Part shown: piece by piece, positions 7,291 through 17,278 of the stretch | Position numbering within the stretch: position 1 is the first letter of the stretch | Layout: the number at the start of each line of letters is the position of its first letter | Assembly (NCBI GenBank): GCA_934589065.1 | Contig: CAKTNN010000020.1 | Span: 1 to 37,365, forward strand | Length of the DNA: 37,365 nt | Source: an uncultured Oscillospiraceae bacterium | GTDB taxonomy: Bacteria > Bacillota > Clostridia > Oscillospirales > Oscillospiraceae | Reading direction: 5' to 3' | Position numbers and translations under genes: made by a program | The notes under the pieces: model-generated | What the model was told of the DNA's origin: nothing | The model's input: only the letters and a program-made list of their open reading frames with translations | The model's database searches: none

Positions 7291-8337
7291 TTACTTGTTC
7301 TTATTTTTCCGCATGAGCACCACGCTCTGGATCAGCAGGAACAGGCAGATCATTGCCGCCACGGTGATGTTTGTCCACCAGGCCTCATCCAGGCCCAGGG
7401 AGGCAACGATATTCTTGATGGTATTCAGAGACAATACCCCAAAGAACGTGCCCAGCACATTGCCCACGCCGCCGGTAAGCATGGTGCCGCCGATAATGGA
7501 GGAAGCAATGGCATTCATTTCTGCACCGGCTGCATGGCTGGGAGAGCCGGAGCCAACGTGCATAAAGTACACGAAGCCGCCGATGCCCGCCAGGGTGCTG
7601 CACAGAAGATGGGCCAGGAACTTGGTCTTCTTCACATTGATGCCCAGCATATTGGCGCTGTTGACATTGCCGCCCACGGCATAGAAGCTGCGGCCCAGCT
7701 TGCCCCATTTCAGCAGGACAAACAGGAGAACCACGATCACCAGCGCCACGATCACCCCGGGCTCTACGTAGGCAGGCACATAAATGCCCCGCTTATTCAG
7801 GCTGCCCATACCGGGCACATAGACCCGGGTGGCCTTCAGCGCCTGGAAGCCCTCGTGGGCCACGTTAAACTGGGTGGAGTTTACAATGGTGGTCATGCCC
7901 TTGGCAAAGAACATCCCCGCAAGGGAAACGATAAAGGGCTGGATATCCAGGTAGGCCACCAGATACCCCTGCACCAGGCCGAAGGCTACGCCGATGCCCA
8001 GCGCCAGCAGCATGGCGGTGAATACGCTGCCGCCCTTGTAATCCAGGTGCACCGCGCAGCTCATGCACACCAGCGCTGTCAGCGTGCCCACGGAAATATC
8101 AATGCCGCCGGTGATCATGACGATGCTCATGCCGCAGGACAGGATGATGAGGGCCGCATTCTCATTGAGAATATTGAAAAATGCCTGGGGCTTGCGGAAG
8201 CCGGAGCCCAGAACCACCACTGCCAGGGCATACATCAGGATGAACACCACAATGGTAATGGTCAGCAGCAGATTGGTATCGGACATACCGCCGCTTTTTG
8301 CCAAGCGGCCCTTTTTAACTGCAATTTTCGGTGCCAT
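7291..8337 (-). CDS. Furanose ABC importer permease, YjfF-type
   Basis: A 348-residue BPD_transp_2 permease with eight or more hydrophobic segments and the family motif GGIDISVG near residues 77-84, plus the GTMLTGGVGNVLGT block near the C-terminus. It is paralogous to the permease encoded just upstream; such pairs (YtfT and YjfF) form the heterodimeric channel of galactofuranose-type importers. ATG at 8337 has AGGAGG lying within the end of the previous gene, whose stop is at 8339, so the genes are coupled. It is last in the importer operon, just before the hairpin terminator. Substrate is inferred from family and from the AraR-like regulator: a hexo- or pentofuranose. Confidence 0.88.
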   Translation of the reverse strand: MAPKIAVKKGRLAKSGGMSDTNLLLTITIVVFILMYALAVVVLGSGFRKPQAFFNILNENAALIILSCGMSIVMITGGIDISVGTLTALVCMSCAVHLDYKGGSVFTAMLLALGIGVAFGLVQGYLVAYLDIQPFIVSLAGMFFAKGMTTIVNSTQFNVAHEGFQALKATRVYVPGMGSLNKRGIYVPAYVEPGVIVALVIVVLLFVLLKWGKLGRSFYAVGGNVNSANMLGINVKKTKFLAHLLCSTLAGIGGFVYFMHVGSGSPSHAAGAEMNAIASSIIGGTMLTGGVGNVLGTFFGVLSLNTIKNIVASLGLDEAWWTNITVAAMICLFLLIQSVVLMRKNKNK

Positions 8338-8338
8338 A

Positions 8339-9445
8339 TTACTTTGCCTCCTTTGCAGTCTTTCTGGCAGCGGCGTTCTTTACGGCCTTGCCCATTTTCT
8401 CCCGCACCACAGGAGCCGACATGACCACCAGGAGAATAACCACCACGGCCTTATAGGCAGGCAGCGCATCGGAGGCCACATTGAACTTATACAGGGTTGT
8501 GGTGAGGAACTGGATCACGTAAGCTCCCAAAATGGAGCCCCACATATTAAACTTGCCGCCGCCCAGAGCATTGCCGCCCAGAGCCACCGCCAGGATGGCA
8601 TCCATTTCGATATCCTTGGCAATGACGGAATAGTTGATGGAGGAAATGCGGCTGACCTTAATCAGGCCCGCCACCGCCACGCACAGGCCAAGGATTACGT
8701 AAGTAATAAACTTTACGAAGGCGGGGTCAATGCCGTTGAGCCGGGAAGAATGGCTGTTGATGCCCACGGACTGAGTCAGAAGGCCCAGGGTCGTAAATTT
8801 CAGCACCAGCATAATCACGATCACGCAGGCTATGGCAATAAACACCGGCGTAGGCACGGGAATGCCGGGGATGAAATTGCCAAAGTAGCCGAAGCTTGCT
8901 TCGCTGATAATGGGCAGCTGATTGTTGTTGATCCAGGCTGCAATGGAGCGGCCCGCAGTAAAGAGAATCAGGGTTGCAACCATGGGCTGAATCTTAAAGT
9001 AGGCAACCAGCGCTCCATTGAACGCGCCAAAGAGCATACTCACCACGCAGGCCGCCAAAAAGGCAACGATGATGGGGGCCTGCATGGTTTCCGGGCGCGC
9101 CCCCTGGCTGCCGCAGAGCACCCGCAGGATGACGGAACCGGCAATGGCGATATTGGCGCCTACGGAAATATCCTGTCCGCCGGAGGCGGCAGTGACCAGC
9201 GTCATGCCGATTGCCAGAATCACCAATTCCGAGGCGTTATTCAAAATGGTAATCAGGTAGCCGGAGAGCACCGGGTCGCCGTTGCTGTTCTGGCCCATGG
9301 TGATTTTGAAAAAGCCCGGATCTGCAATCAGGTTAAAGAGCACCAGCAGCAGCAATGCCGCCACGGGGATGAAAATCTGATTGGAGGCCAATTCCTTAAA
9401 TCTTGTTCCGAAGGTCTTTTTCTTCGGGTCTGCCAGCTTGGTCAT
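8339..9445 (-). CDS. Furanose ABC importer permease, YtfT-type
   Basis: A 368-residue inner-membrane permease of the BPD_transp_2 family. The motif GGQDISVGANIAIAGSV (near residues 91-107) and the NALGGGKFNMWGS block (near 290-302) are the family hallmarks. ATG at 9445 is chosen because a near-perfect AGGAGGTG lies 9 nt upstream, at the very end of the ATPase gene, and the start follows the ATPase stop by 1 nt. An upstream in-frame ATG at 9466 would itself overlap that ribosome site. It should pair with the 7291-8337 product to form the membrane channel. Confidence 0.88.
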   Translation of the reverse strand: MTKLADPKKKTFGTRFKELASNQIFIPVAALLLLVLFNLIADPGFFKITMGQNSNGDPVLSGYLITILNNASELVILAIGMTLVTAASGGQDISVGANIAIAGSVILRVLCGSQGARPETMQAPIIVAFLAACVVSMLFGAFNGALVAYFKIQPMVATLILFTAGRSIAAWINNNQLPIISEASFGYFGNFIPGIPVPTPVFIAIACVIVIMLVLKFTTLGLLTQSVGINSHSSRLNGIDPAFVKFITYVILGLCVAVAGLIKVSRISSINYSVIAKDIEMDAILAVALGGNALGGGKFNMWGSILGAYVIQFLTTTLYKFNVASDALPAYKAVVVILLVVMSAPVVREKMGKAVKNAAARKTAKEAK

Positions 9446-9446
9446 A

Positions 9447-10958
<1,512 letters not shown>

Positions 10959-11039
10959 ATTATTTTCCTCCATTCGCCGGGTTTCTCTCCCGCCCCTGTG
11001 GGAAAGCGTTGCTTGCCTCCGGTTTTCTCCAAAAACGAA

Positions 11040-11082
11040 AGGGGTACGCAGTGCGGCCTAGTGTACCGAACCGCGTACCCCT
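11040..11082 (-). terminator. Stem-loop between binding-protein and ATPase genes
   Basis: A 10-bp perfect stem AGGGGTACGC/GCGTACCCCT (11040-11049 with 11073-11082). On the minus strand it is followed by TTTCGTTTTT. It lies between the binding-protein stop (11103) and the ATPase start. Its likely job is partial termination or 3' protection that keeps binding-protein mRNA in excess over the rest of the operon, as in many importer operons. Confidence 0.75.
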
Positions 11083-11102
11083 AAGGAATCGCTTAGATGA
11101 AG

Positions 11103-12140
11103 TTAGATGCCGTAGCTGTCTACGTCTGCCTGGGTGATGGTGGAAGCGTCAAAGCCCTTCTCTTCCATGATGATGGTCTTCTGAGCGGGGGTAGAACCGG
11201 CTTCCAGAGTAGCGATGATGTCGTTGATGTAGCTGGACTGGAAGGGGTTGCACTGACCGTCGTAGTTCCAGTTGCCCTTCAGCAGCTCTTCCAGAGCCCA
11301 CTTATTGCAGTCAAAGCCCATGACGATGACGTCGCCATCCACACCGTGGGTGATACCGGCGGCATCCAGAGCGGCAACGGCGCCCTTTGCCATATCGTCA
11401 TTCTCAGCGTAAATGACGTTGAATTCCTTGCCGGAGTCGATAACGGCCTGAACGATCTGCTGTGCGTTTTCTGCGTTCCACTCAGCGGTCTGCTGGGTAA
11501 CGATGTTCCAGTTGTCATTCTCGGCAACCTTGGTATCCAGTGCGCCGGAACGGCCGATCTGAGCGGCAGAGCCCATAACGCCCTGAATGTGGATAACATT
11601 GTAAACGTCCTTGTTCTGGGAAGCCAGCCAATTAACGGCAGTCTCGCCTTCCTTTGCCATGTCGGAAACGATGGAAGCGGCATACAGGCTGGGATCGGCA
11701 TCAATGGTACGGTCGAAGAGGATAACCTGGATACCGGCATCCTGGGCGTCCTTCAGGACGGTGTCCCAACCGGAAGTACCGGCGGCGGAGATGAGCAGGT
11801 AGTCAACTTCGTCCTGGATGAACTTCTGAGCGGCTGCGATCTGCTCTTCGTTCTTCAGGGAGTAAGCGAAGGAAGCATCATAGCCGTTTTCCTTGGTGAA
11901 GGTCTTCTTCAGGTCGGCGTCGTTTGCGGTACGGTAGCCGGACTCATTGGGGTCGTTGTTGATGATGCCAACCTTGATGAGGGCGCCGTCGGCGGCGGGA
12001 GCCTCAGTAGCGGGTGCCTCGGTAGCGGCAGGTGCTTCGGTAGCGGGAGCTTCGGTGGCAGCGGGAGCGGAAGAACCGCCGCAGGCAGCCAGTGCCAGAA
12101 CCATGGTCAGAACCAGCAGCACGCTAAGAATCTTTTTCAT
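11103..12140 (-). CDS. Importer sugar-binding lipoprotein (YtfQ-like)
   Basis: A 345-residue lipoprotein starting at ATG 12140, with GAGGAA 8-9 nt upstream. The reading frame stays open to 12326, but that extension lacks a ribosome site and would bury the signal peptide. Signal peptide 1-19, lipobox LAAC with Cys20, then an Ala/Thr/Glu/Pro-rich linker with repeated ATEAP units (about 26-49) that spaces the domain from the membrane. The mature part is a Peripla_BP_4 fold related to the galactofuranose-binding protein YtfQ, with the IHIQGVMGSAAQIGR block. It is first in the importer operon and, by codon use, probably the most expressed gene of it. Confidence 0.9.
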   Translation of the reverse strand: MKKILSVLLVLTMVLALAACGGSSAPAATEAPATEAPAATEAPATEAPAADGALIKVGIINNDPNESGYRTANDADLKKTFTKENGYDASFAYSLKNEEQIAAAQKFIQDEVDYLLISAAGTSGWDTVLKDAQDAGIQVILFDRTIDADPSLYAASIVSDMAKEGETAVNWLASQNKDVYNVIHIQGVMGSAAQIGRSGALDTKVAENDNWNIVTQQTAEWNAENAQQIVQAVIDSGKEFNVIYAENDDMAKGAVAALDAAGITHGVDGDVIVMGFDCNKWALEELLKGNWNYDGQCNPFQSSYINDIIATLEAGSTPAQKTIIMEEKGFDASTITQADVDSYGI

Positions 12141-12713
12141 GTTTTGTTTCCTCAACTTTCTTAAAATGGATTTGGAATCCGCGCCATGCATACATCGGTT
12201 CGCGGAACCCTTTGTCTGCATTAAAGCACGCTTCCTTCCGTTTGTCAATGGGTTTTGGTGCATCTTGCATAAGTTTGTACCATTAAATAATACAAATTTT
12301 ATACAAACCATCTGATTTGAGTACAAATTCGCTTCATACTCTCTTAATATTTCATTTTGGTTTGTTTTCTTACGATGTTTTTTCTGGTTTTGTTTGTTAT
12401 TTTACGGTTCCGTTCTTCCGCCCGTTCCTTCTTCTTTTTCGGCAATGTGTACAGAATCGGGAAAAAATGTATTTCCCTTTTGGGAAAAGTTGATTTATTT
12501 TTGTTTCCCCCTTTCCTTTTCCGCCGCTCCCTGCCGGGAAAACCCTGTTTTTTTCCGCTGCCCTTTCGGCTTTTTCAGTAGGAAAACAAACAAGATTGCC
12601 CTGCACATTTCTGCAGAGTCTGCTATAATACTACTATATATCCTGTCACCGTCCCCGCTTTCCCGCGCCCAGAGCAACGGCCCGATTTTTTTACCGGAAA
12701 GGATGAGACATTT
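12141..12713. promoter_or_regulatory. Divergent regulatory region with AraR-like half-sites
   Basis: A 573-bp gene-free region between the divergent importer and AraR-like genes. TTTGTAC occurs at 12274-12280 and TACAAA at 12291-12296, 12302-12307 and 12322-12327, resembling half-sites of the Bacillus AraR operator (TTTGTACGTACAAA type). They sit about 130-190 nt upstream of the importer start. From 12360 to 12590 the plus strand is strikingly pyrimidine-rich, with overlapping GGGAAA/TTTCCC inverted repeats at 12459-12487. Confidence 0.45.
12602..12629 (+). promoter_or_regulatory. Candidate promoter of the AraR-like gene
   Basis: TGCACA (12602-12607) and a perfect TATAAT (12624-12629) with 16-nt spacing, about 85 nt upstream of the start codon. 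The -35 is weak (4 of 6). Confidence 0.45.
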
Positions 12714-13784
12714 TTGGCTGCCAAATACCAACAGCTGGCCTCCATTCTCCGCAGCGAGGTGCAGCAGATCCTCCGCCAGGGCGGCTCCCGCCTTGCCACG
12801 GAGGCAGAGCTCTCCGAGCGCTACCACATGAGCCGGCAAACCGTCCGCCATGCCCTGAAGCTTTTGGCGGAGGAGCATCTCATTGAGCGCCGCCAGGGCA
12901 GCGGCTCCTATATCCGCGCCCAGAGCCGCCCGGAGAGCACCCACCAGATTGCCGTCATTACCACCTTTCTGGACGACTATATTTTCCCCTCCATTCTCCA
13001 CGATGTGCAGTCCGTGTTCTCCCAGGCCGGTTACAGCACCCTGGTCTACGCCACGGAAAACAGAGTCAGCCGGGAACGGGAGATTCTGTTGACCCTGCTG
13101 GAAAAATCCGTCAGCGCCGTGCTGGTGGAGGGCTCCAAAACCGCCCTGCCCACCCCAAACGGCGACCTGTACCACCGCCTGCAGGCCAAGCAGATCCCCG
13201 TACTGTTTCTCCACGGAATCTACGGGAATCTTCCGGGCTTTCCCTGCTTGCAGGATGACAACTATGCCGGGGGCTACCAGCTGGGGCAGTACCTTGCAGA
13301 GCAGGGGCACAGCCGGATTGCGGGATTTTTCAAAAGTGACGATATCCAGGGCCCTCAGCGCTATTATGGCCTGATAAGCGCCCTGCGGGATGCCGCCATC
13401 CCCATAAACGATGACGCCTTTTTCTGGTATGACAGCCTGGACCGGACGGCTCTGACGGGAAACGAGTCCGGCACGCGGATGGATGAATTCATCCGCACCC
13501 GTCTGGGGGCTTCCACCGCCGTGGTGTGCTACAACGATGAAATTGCCCATGGGCTCATCAAGCGCCTGACGGAACTGGCGCGCTCCGTGCCGGAGGAAGT
13601 TGCCGTCGTAAGCTTTGACAACAGCTTCTACAGCCAGGTTGGCCCTGTGCCCATCACCTCCCTGGGCCACCGGACAGGACACACCGGGCGTCTGGCTGCC
13701 GGTATGCTATTGGATATTCTTTCCGGCAAGCCCGTCACCCCGCCGCCCCTGGAATGGACGCTTTTCCGCCGCCAAAGCGGCTGA
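12714..13784 (+). CDS. AraR-like transcriptional repressor (GntR HTH plus LacI-type sensor)
   Basis: A 356-residue chimera. The N-terminal winged helix of GntR type is about residues 1-70 (LATEAELSERYHMSRQTVRH, then the RRQGSGSYI wing). The C-terminal two-lobed sugar-binding domain of LacI/GalR type is about 78-345. This architecture is that of AraR, the L-arabinose repressor. The start is TTG at 12714, behind AAAGGATGAG about 10 nt upstream; the nearby ATG at 12703 is out of frame, and the MAAKYQQLA beginning matches family starts. It is divergent from the importer operon, whose upstream region holds AraR-like half-sites, so it is the natural candidate local repressor. The effector may be arabinose or another furanose. 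Confidence 0.85.
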   Translation: MAAKYQQLASILRSEVQQILRQGGSRLATEAELSERYHMSRQTVRHALKLLAEEHLIERRQGSGSYIRAQSRPESTHQIAVITTFLDDYIFPSILHDVQSVFSQAGYSTLVYATENRVSREREILLTLLEKSVSAVLVEGSKTALPTPNGDLYHRLQAKQIPVLFLHGIYGNLPGFPCLQDDNYAGGYQLGQYLAEQGHSRIAGFFKSDDIQGPQRYYGLISALRDAAIPINDDAFFWYDSLDRTALTGNESGTRMDEFIRTRLGASTAVVCYNDEIAHGLIKRLTELARSVPEEVAVVSFDNSFYSQVGPVPITSLGHRTGHTGRLAAGMLLDILSGKPVTPPPLEWTLFRRQSG

Positions 13785-13791
13785 ATCCGAA

Positions 13792-13855
13792 AAGACCGCT
13801 GCGTTTTTTCCCTTTGCCGCCCCCGCCGGGGCCTGGATGGGAACGCAGCGGTCTT
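13792..13855 (+). terminator. Hairpin after the AraR-like gene
   Basis: A 14-bp perfect stem, AAGACCGCTGCGTT (13792-13805) with its complement at 13842-13855, starts 8 nt after the stop codon and is followed by CTGTTTGTCTTT. The large loop holds a further GC-rich inner stem. Confidence 0.65.
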
Positions 13856-13975
13856 CTGTTTGTCTTTGCCGGTGCTACAGTCAATTTGTATTGTCCGCGG
13901 CGGACGGATGTCATTTCCACGTTTACACATTTCACGAAAAAACACACAGGAATTCGGTTGTCATGACCGGTCAAA

Positions 13976-13989
13976 TGTATATATATTCA
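13976..13989. promoter_or_regulatory. ARG-box-like site upstream of argH
   Basis: TGTATATATATTCA differs from the arginine-repressor consensus TGAATWWWWATTCA at one base. It lies 30 nt upstream of the -35 box of the argH promoter. ArgR/AhrC control of argH is general in Firmicutes; binding here is inferred. Confidence 0.45.
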
Positions 13990-13995
13990 CGAAAT

Positions 13996-14024
13996 CGTCA
14001 AGGACTTGCAAAAAATCCTTGACG
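13996..14024. promoter_or_regulatory. 9-bp inverted repeat over the argH -35 box
   Basis: CGTCAAGGA (13996-14004) and TCCTTGACG (14016-14024) form a perfect inverted repeat whose right arm contains the -35 hexamer. It could be an operator; the protein is unknown. Confidence 0.4.
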
Positions 14025-14047
14025 TTCTGTATTTTGAAACGTATGAT
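14019..14047 (+). promoter_or_regulatory. Sigma-A promoter upstream of argH
   Basis: TTGACG (14019-14024) and TATGAT (14042-14047) with 17-nt spacing. The start of transcription would be near 14054, giving a leader of about 170 nt that contains the gene remnant at 14091-14222. Confidence 0.65.
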
Positions 14048-14090
14048 TATAAGACATACTACGGATTGTGAAAACGCATTGTCGTGTAAA

Positions 14091-14222
14091 TACGGCAGCC
14101 CGGGAAGAAGCGCCATGGTGCGGGAATTCTTTGAATATATGACTTCCCACCAGGGAGTCTGGTTTGCCACCGGCAGCGAGCCGGTGGAGGGCTTCAAAAA
14201 CAGCAGACAGAAGGAAGGGTAA
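14091..14222 (+). pseudogene. C-terminal remnant of a PuuE-type polysaccharide deacetylase
   Basis: About 44 codons, open in frame 3 up to a stop at 14222, read GSPGRSAMVREFFEYMTSHQ and then GVWFATGSE near the end. This strongly resembles the last helix and strand of polysaccharide-deacetylase/allantoinase-like proteins (R...FLEY...H.GVWFATG.E). Nothing upstream continues the family, so it looks like the tail of a deleted gene. A 35-residue ORF could start at ATG 14115 but has no convincing ribosome site. It may now only serve as part of the argH leader. Confidence 0.5.
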
Positions 14223-14225
14223 AAA

Positions 14226-15608
14226 ATGGCAAGCAGCTTATGGGGCGGCAGATTTGAAAAGGAAATGGACACCATGGTGAAAGCCTACAATGCCTCCATT
14301 TTCTTTGACCAGCGGATGTACAACGAGGATATCGACGGCAGCATCGCCCACGTGACCATGCTGGGCAAGCAGGGCATCGTTACCCCCGAAGAGGCCCAGA
14401 CCATTCTTGCAGGTCTGGAGGACATCCGGGCAGACATTGCCGCCGGAAAGATCGTATTCCATGTAGATGACGAGGATATCCACATGGGCATTGAGTCCCG
14501 GCTGATCGCCCGCATCGGGGATGTGGGCAAAAAGCTCCACACCGCCCGGAGCCGGAATGACCAGTGTCAGGTGGACGGCAGACTCTATGTCCGCAAGGAG
14601 ATTGGGGAGATTCTGGACAGGCTCAAATACCTGGAAGCCGTGATTCTGGACAAGGCAGAAAAGTATGCCGATTCCATCAGCATCGGCTTTACCCACCTGC
14701 AGCACGCCCAGCCCCTGACCCTGGGCTTTACCTTTATGGCATATTTCCAGATGTTCAAGCGGGATATTCTCCGGCTGCAGGACACTTTGGAGCGGATGAA
14801 CTACTGCCCCCTGGGCGCCTGCGCCCTGGCTGGCACCACCCTGCCCATCGACCGGCAGGAAACCGCCCGGCTTCTGGGCTTTACCGGCCCTACGGAAAAC
14901 GCCATGGACAGCGTCAGCGACCGGGACTACAGCCTGGAATTTTTGAGCGACGCCGCCATTTCCATGATGCACCTGTCCCGGTGGGCGGAGGAATTTGCCT
15001 GGTGGAATTCTTCGGAATTCTCCTACATCGCCATTGACGACGGCTTCTGCACCGGCAGCAGCATTATGCCCCAGAAGAAAAACCCGGATATGGCAGAGCT
15101 CATCCGGGGCAAGGTAGGCCGGGTTTACGGCGACCTGATGCAGCTGCTGACCGTCATGAAGGGCACCCCCATGGCCTACAACAAGGACTTCCAGGAGGAT
15201 AAGGAGAGCCTCTTTGATGCCGTGGATACCTGGAAGGCCACCATTACCATCTTTGCCAAAATGCTGGAAAACACGGAATTCCGGCTGGATCAGATTCATG
15301 CCCAAATGGGCAAGGGCTTCCTCAATGCTACGGATATTGCCGAGCACTTTGCCAAGCAGGGCATTCCCTTCCGGGAAGCCCACTCCATTGTGGGCCGGAT
15401 GGTAAAGGTCTGCGAGCACACCGGCTGTGACTTTGAAGACCTGACCGATGCGCAGCTGCAAGAAATCGACAGCCGCATCTCCAAGGCCACGCTGGGCGAC
15501 ATCAGCATCCCCGCCTGCGTAAACGCCAGAGCCAGCTACGGCGGCACCGCCCCCAGCGAGGTTCGCCGGCAGATCGCCAAGGAGCGGGCCTGGTTTGAAA
15601 CCCTGTAA
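14226..15608 (+). CDS. argH: Argininosuccinate lyase
   Basis: A 460-residue cytoplasmic enzyme of the fumarase/aspartase superfamily that splits argininosuccinate into arginine and fumarate, the last step of arginine synthesis. The superfamily signature GSSIMPQKKNP (near residues 279-289, flexible loop with the catalytic Ser) is intact, as are ARSRNDQ (near 107-113) and the TH.QHAQP motif carrying the catalytic His (near 157-163). Length is normal for the family. ATG at 14226 has AAGGAAGGG 6-14 nt upstream. argG is not adjacent, so this is a solitary argH with its own promoter and a candidate ARG box. Confidence 0.97.
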   Translation: MASSLWGGRFEKEMDTMVKAYNASIFFDQRMYNEDIDGSIAHVTMLGKQGIVTPEEAQTILAGLEDIRADIAAGKIVFHVDDEDIHMGIESRLIARIGDVGKKLHTARSRNDQCQVDGRLYVRKEIGEILDRLKYLEAVILDKAEKYADSISIGFTHLQHAQPLTLGFTFMAYFQMFKRDILRLQDTLERMNYCPLGACALAGTTLPIDRQETARLLGFTGPTENAMDSVSDRDYSLEFLSDAAISMMHLSRWAEEFAWWNSSEFSYIAIDDGFCTGSSIMPQKKNPDMAELIRGKVGRVYGDLMQLLTVMKGTPMAYNKDFQEDKESLFDAVDTWKATITIFAKMLENTEFRLDQIHAQMGKGFLNATDIAEHFAKQGIPFREAHSIVGRMVKVCEHTGCDFEDLTDAQLQEIDSRISKATLGDISIPACVNARASYGGTAPSEVRRQIAKERAWFETL

Positions 15609-15925
15609 AGGACGGCCCCGGCATTTCCTGGTCGGGGAACAAACGCATCGCCCTGATGCCCACCTTTGATTTTGACTCGGTCACTGGTTCGCAATGACGT
15701 TATTCTTGTCATTCCGAGGCAGTGCGCACTGCTCCGCGCTAAGAGCCGCCTTCGGCGGTTGCGCTCTGCACAGCGCTGCGGCGCTAGACTGCCGTGGGAA
15801 TCTTCTTGTACCAGCTGATACGTTGCTCCGCGTCCGAGATTGCCACACCAGTCTGAGGACTGGTTCGCAATGACAAAAGGGGGGAGCCTTCGGACCGGCG
15901 CGCAAGAACCTGCGCCCCTTCCGGC
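15609..15925. repeat. Dispersed palindromic repeat cluster
   Basis: No gene. Two repeat modules lie here. One runs from GTCATTCCGAGGCAGTGCGC (15708) to GACTGCCGTGGGAATCTTC (15787-15805), with an inner GCCGCCTTCGGCGG hairpin. The other is GATTGCCACACCAGT...ACTGGTTCGCAATGAC (15838-15874), with a right-arm fragment at 15679-15698. The same two modules recur in the 26304-26483 spacer in a different order. Confidence 0.75.
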
Positions 15926-17278
15926 TTACCCCAGCACCAGCTTGGTAAGGGCCTCGTAAAGGGCCGATACGTCACTGCGGGAAACCAGCACCGTGGGTTC
16001 TCCGTTAAGGGTCACCAGGCAGTCTTCCCCGGTGTTGCGGTAGAATGCCAGGGTCACCTCCGGGAAGCGGGCGTTTTCCTGGGTAAAGGTCAGAGAAACT
16101 TCCTGGGCGTGCTCCGGCCTTTCCCCGGCGGCAGAGCCGGTGGGCACCATATTGGAAACGGCATCCAGGCAGGAGGCCAGATCGGCTTCCTGCCCATCAA
16201 GCAGCCAGTAGGTTTCCGTTTCTCCCTCCTGCACCGCTTCCCCGGCCTCGGTCTGCTCCTTATCCCGGGTTTCCGGGGTGAAGGTGAAGCGCTCCCCTGC
16301 CAGCTCAACCGTGACAGAGGTTGCTTGATCCCAGTCCGTCAGCACCACCTCGTTGGGGTAGAGGGCGGAAACATCCGCATTCAGCAGGGCGTTCACATCC
16401 TGCGCATCCATCCAGTAAATCACCCGGGAATCGTCCATCCGGGCGTAGTACTGCCCGGAAACCGCAGTGCCCACCTCCAGGGTGTACTGTCCCGCTTCGG
16501 GCTCGGTATAGGTTACGGTCAGCCGGACTGTGGGGTCATCCAGCCCGTAGGCGCTCAAGTCCTCCGCCCGGTAGTCGGCACAGCCCTCCCAGGTCATATC
16601 CGTACCGTGGCGAATCAGGGCCTCGGTATTTTCCGTATCCAGAGGAGTCGTGCCCGCAAACCAGAGGTAGCTGTCGCTGTAGCACAGGTTTTCCCCCTGG
16701 CGGTTGCGGATAACCAGGGGTTCCATTCCCTGGCGCTCCAGAGTGACCGTATCCAGGGTTTTCATAGCGGGGGCGGTATCCTGTCTTACCAGACCCAAAA
16801 GATCGTACTGGAAGGGCGTCAGGATATCGCTAGACGTAATATACACCTTGCCGTCCCCGGTAGAAAAATACCGTCCGCCGTCCATTGCCGCGTCGCTGCC
16901 CACGCTCAGCACCGTGTCTCCCGCCTCCACCCGGCACAAAGGGGCGGACAGGCCATAGCTGCTGAGGGAGGCAGGCTGCGTAATGGTCTTGGTTGCTTCC
17001 AGGGAGGAGAGCACCTCCAGCATGGCGCTGATTTTCTTTTGGTCCAGGGGAAAGTCCGCATCCGCTTCGTAGGCCCAGCTGTCCCCGTTTTTTACAAAGG
17101 TCAGCTTTTCCCCGGCATCCACCGTCAGGCGGGTCAGTTCTTCCGTATCCAGGGCCAGGGTGGCGGCGGCATTTTCCTGGGTCTGTTTTTCCCCCGGGAG
17201 TTTGGAGGCCAGAGGTACCAGCACCGCCAGGGCTGCCACCGCCAAAAGCATCCAAAGAATGGTCTTGCGTTTTTTCAT
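15926..17278 (-). CDS. DUF4340-domain membrane-anchored protein
   Basis: A 450-residue protein with a single N-terminal membrane anchor (about residues 6-25) and a large external part made of repeated beta-rich DUF4340-like units, with recurring phrases such as DLSAYGLDDPTVRLTV. The start is ATG 17278, overlapping the upstream GldG-like gene by 4 nt; the frame is open further upstream but only in antisense to that gene. DUF4340 proteins are almost always encoded behind a GldF/GldG-like ABC pair, as here, and presumably form part of the same envelope complex. Biochemical role unknown. Confidence 0.85.
   Translation of the reverse strand: MKKRKTILWMLLAVAALAVLVPLASKLPGEKQTQENAAATLALDTEELTRLTVDAGEKLTFVKNGDSWAYEADADFPLDQKKISAMLEVLSSLEATKTITQPASLSSYGLSAPLCRVEAGDTVLSVGSDAAMDGGRYFSTGDGKVYITSSDILTPFQYDLLGLVRQDTAPAMKTLDTVTLERQGMEPLVIRNRQGENLCYSDSYLWFAGTTPLDTENTEALIRHGTDMTWEGCADYRAEDLSAYGLDDPTVRLTVTYTEPEAGQYTLEVGTAVSGQYYARMDDSRVIYWMDAQDVNALLNADVSALYPNEVVLTDWDQATSVTVELAGERFTFTPETRDKEQTEAGEAVQEGETETYWLLDGQEADLASCLDAVSNMVPTGSAAGERPEHAQEVSLTFTQENARFPEVTLAFYRNTGEDCLVTLNGEPTVLVSRSDVSALYEALTKLVLG

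Noticed and set aside
12141..12326. N-terminal extension of the importer binding protein
   Set aside because: It would place 62 residues before a perfect lipoprotein signal peptide and lacks a ribosome site; ATG 12140 has one.
13860..14222. Intact 120-codon gene before argH
   Set aside because: Only the last 44 codons resemble a protein family; the rest crosses the promoter and has no ribosome site.
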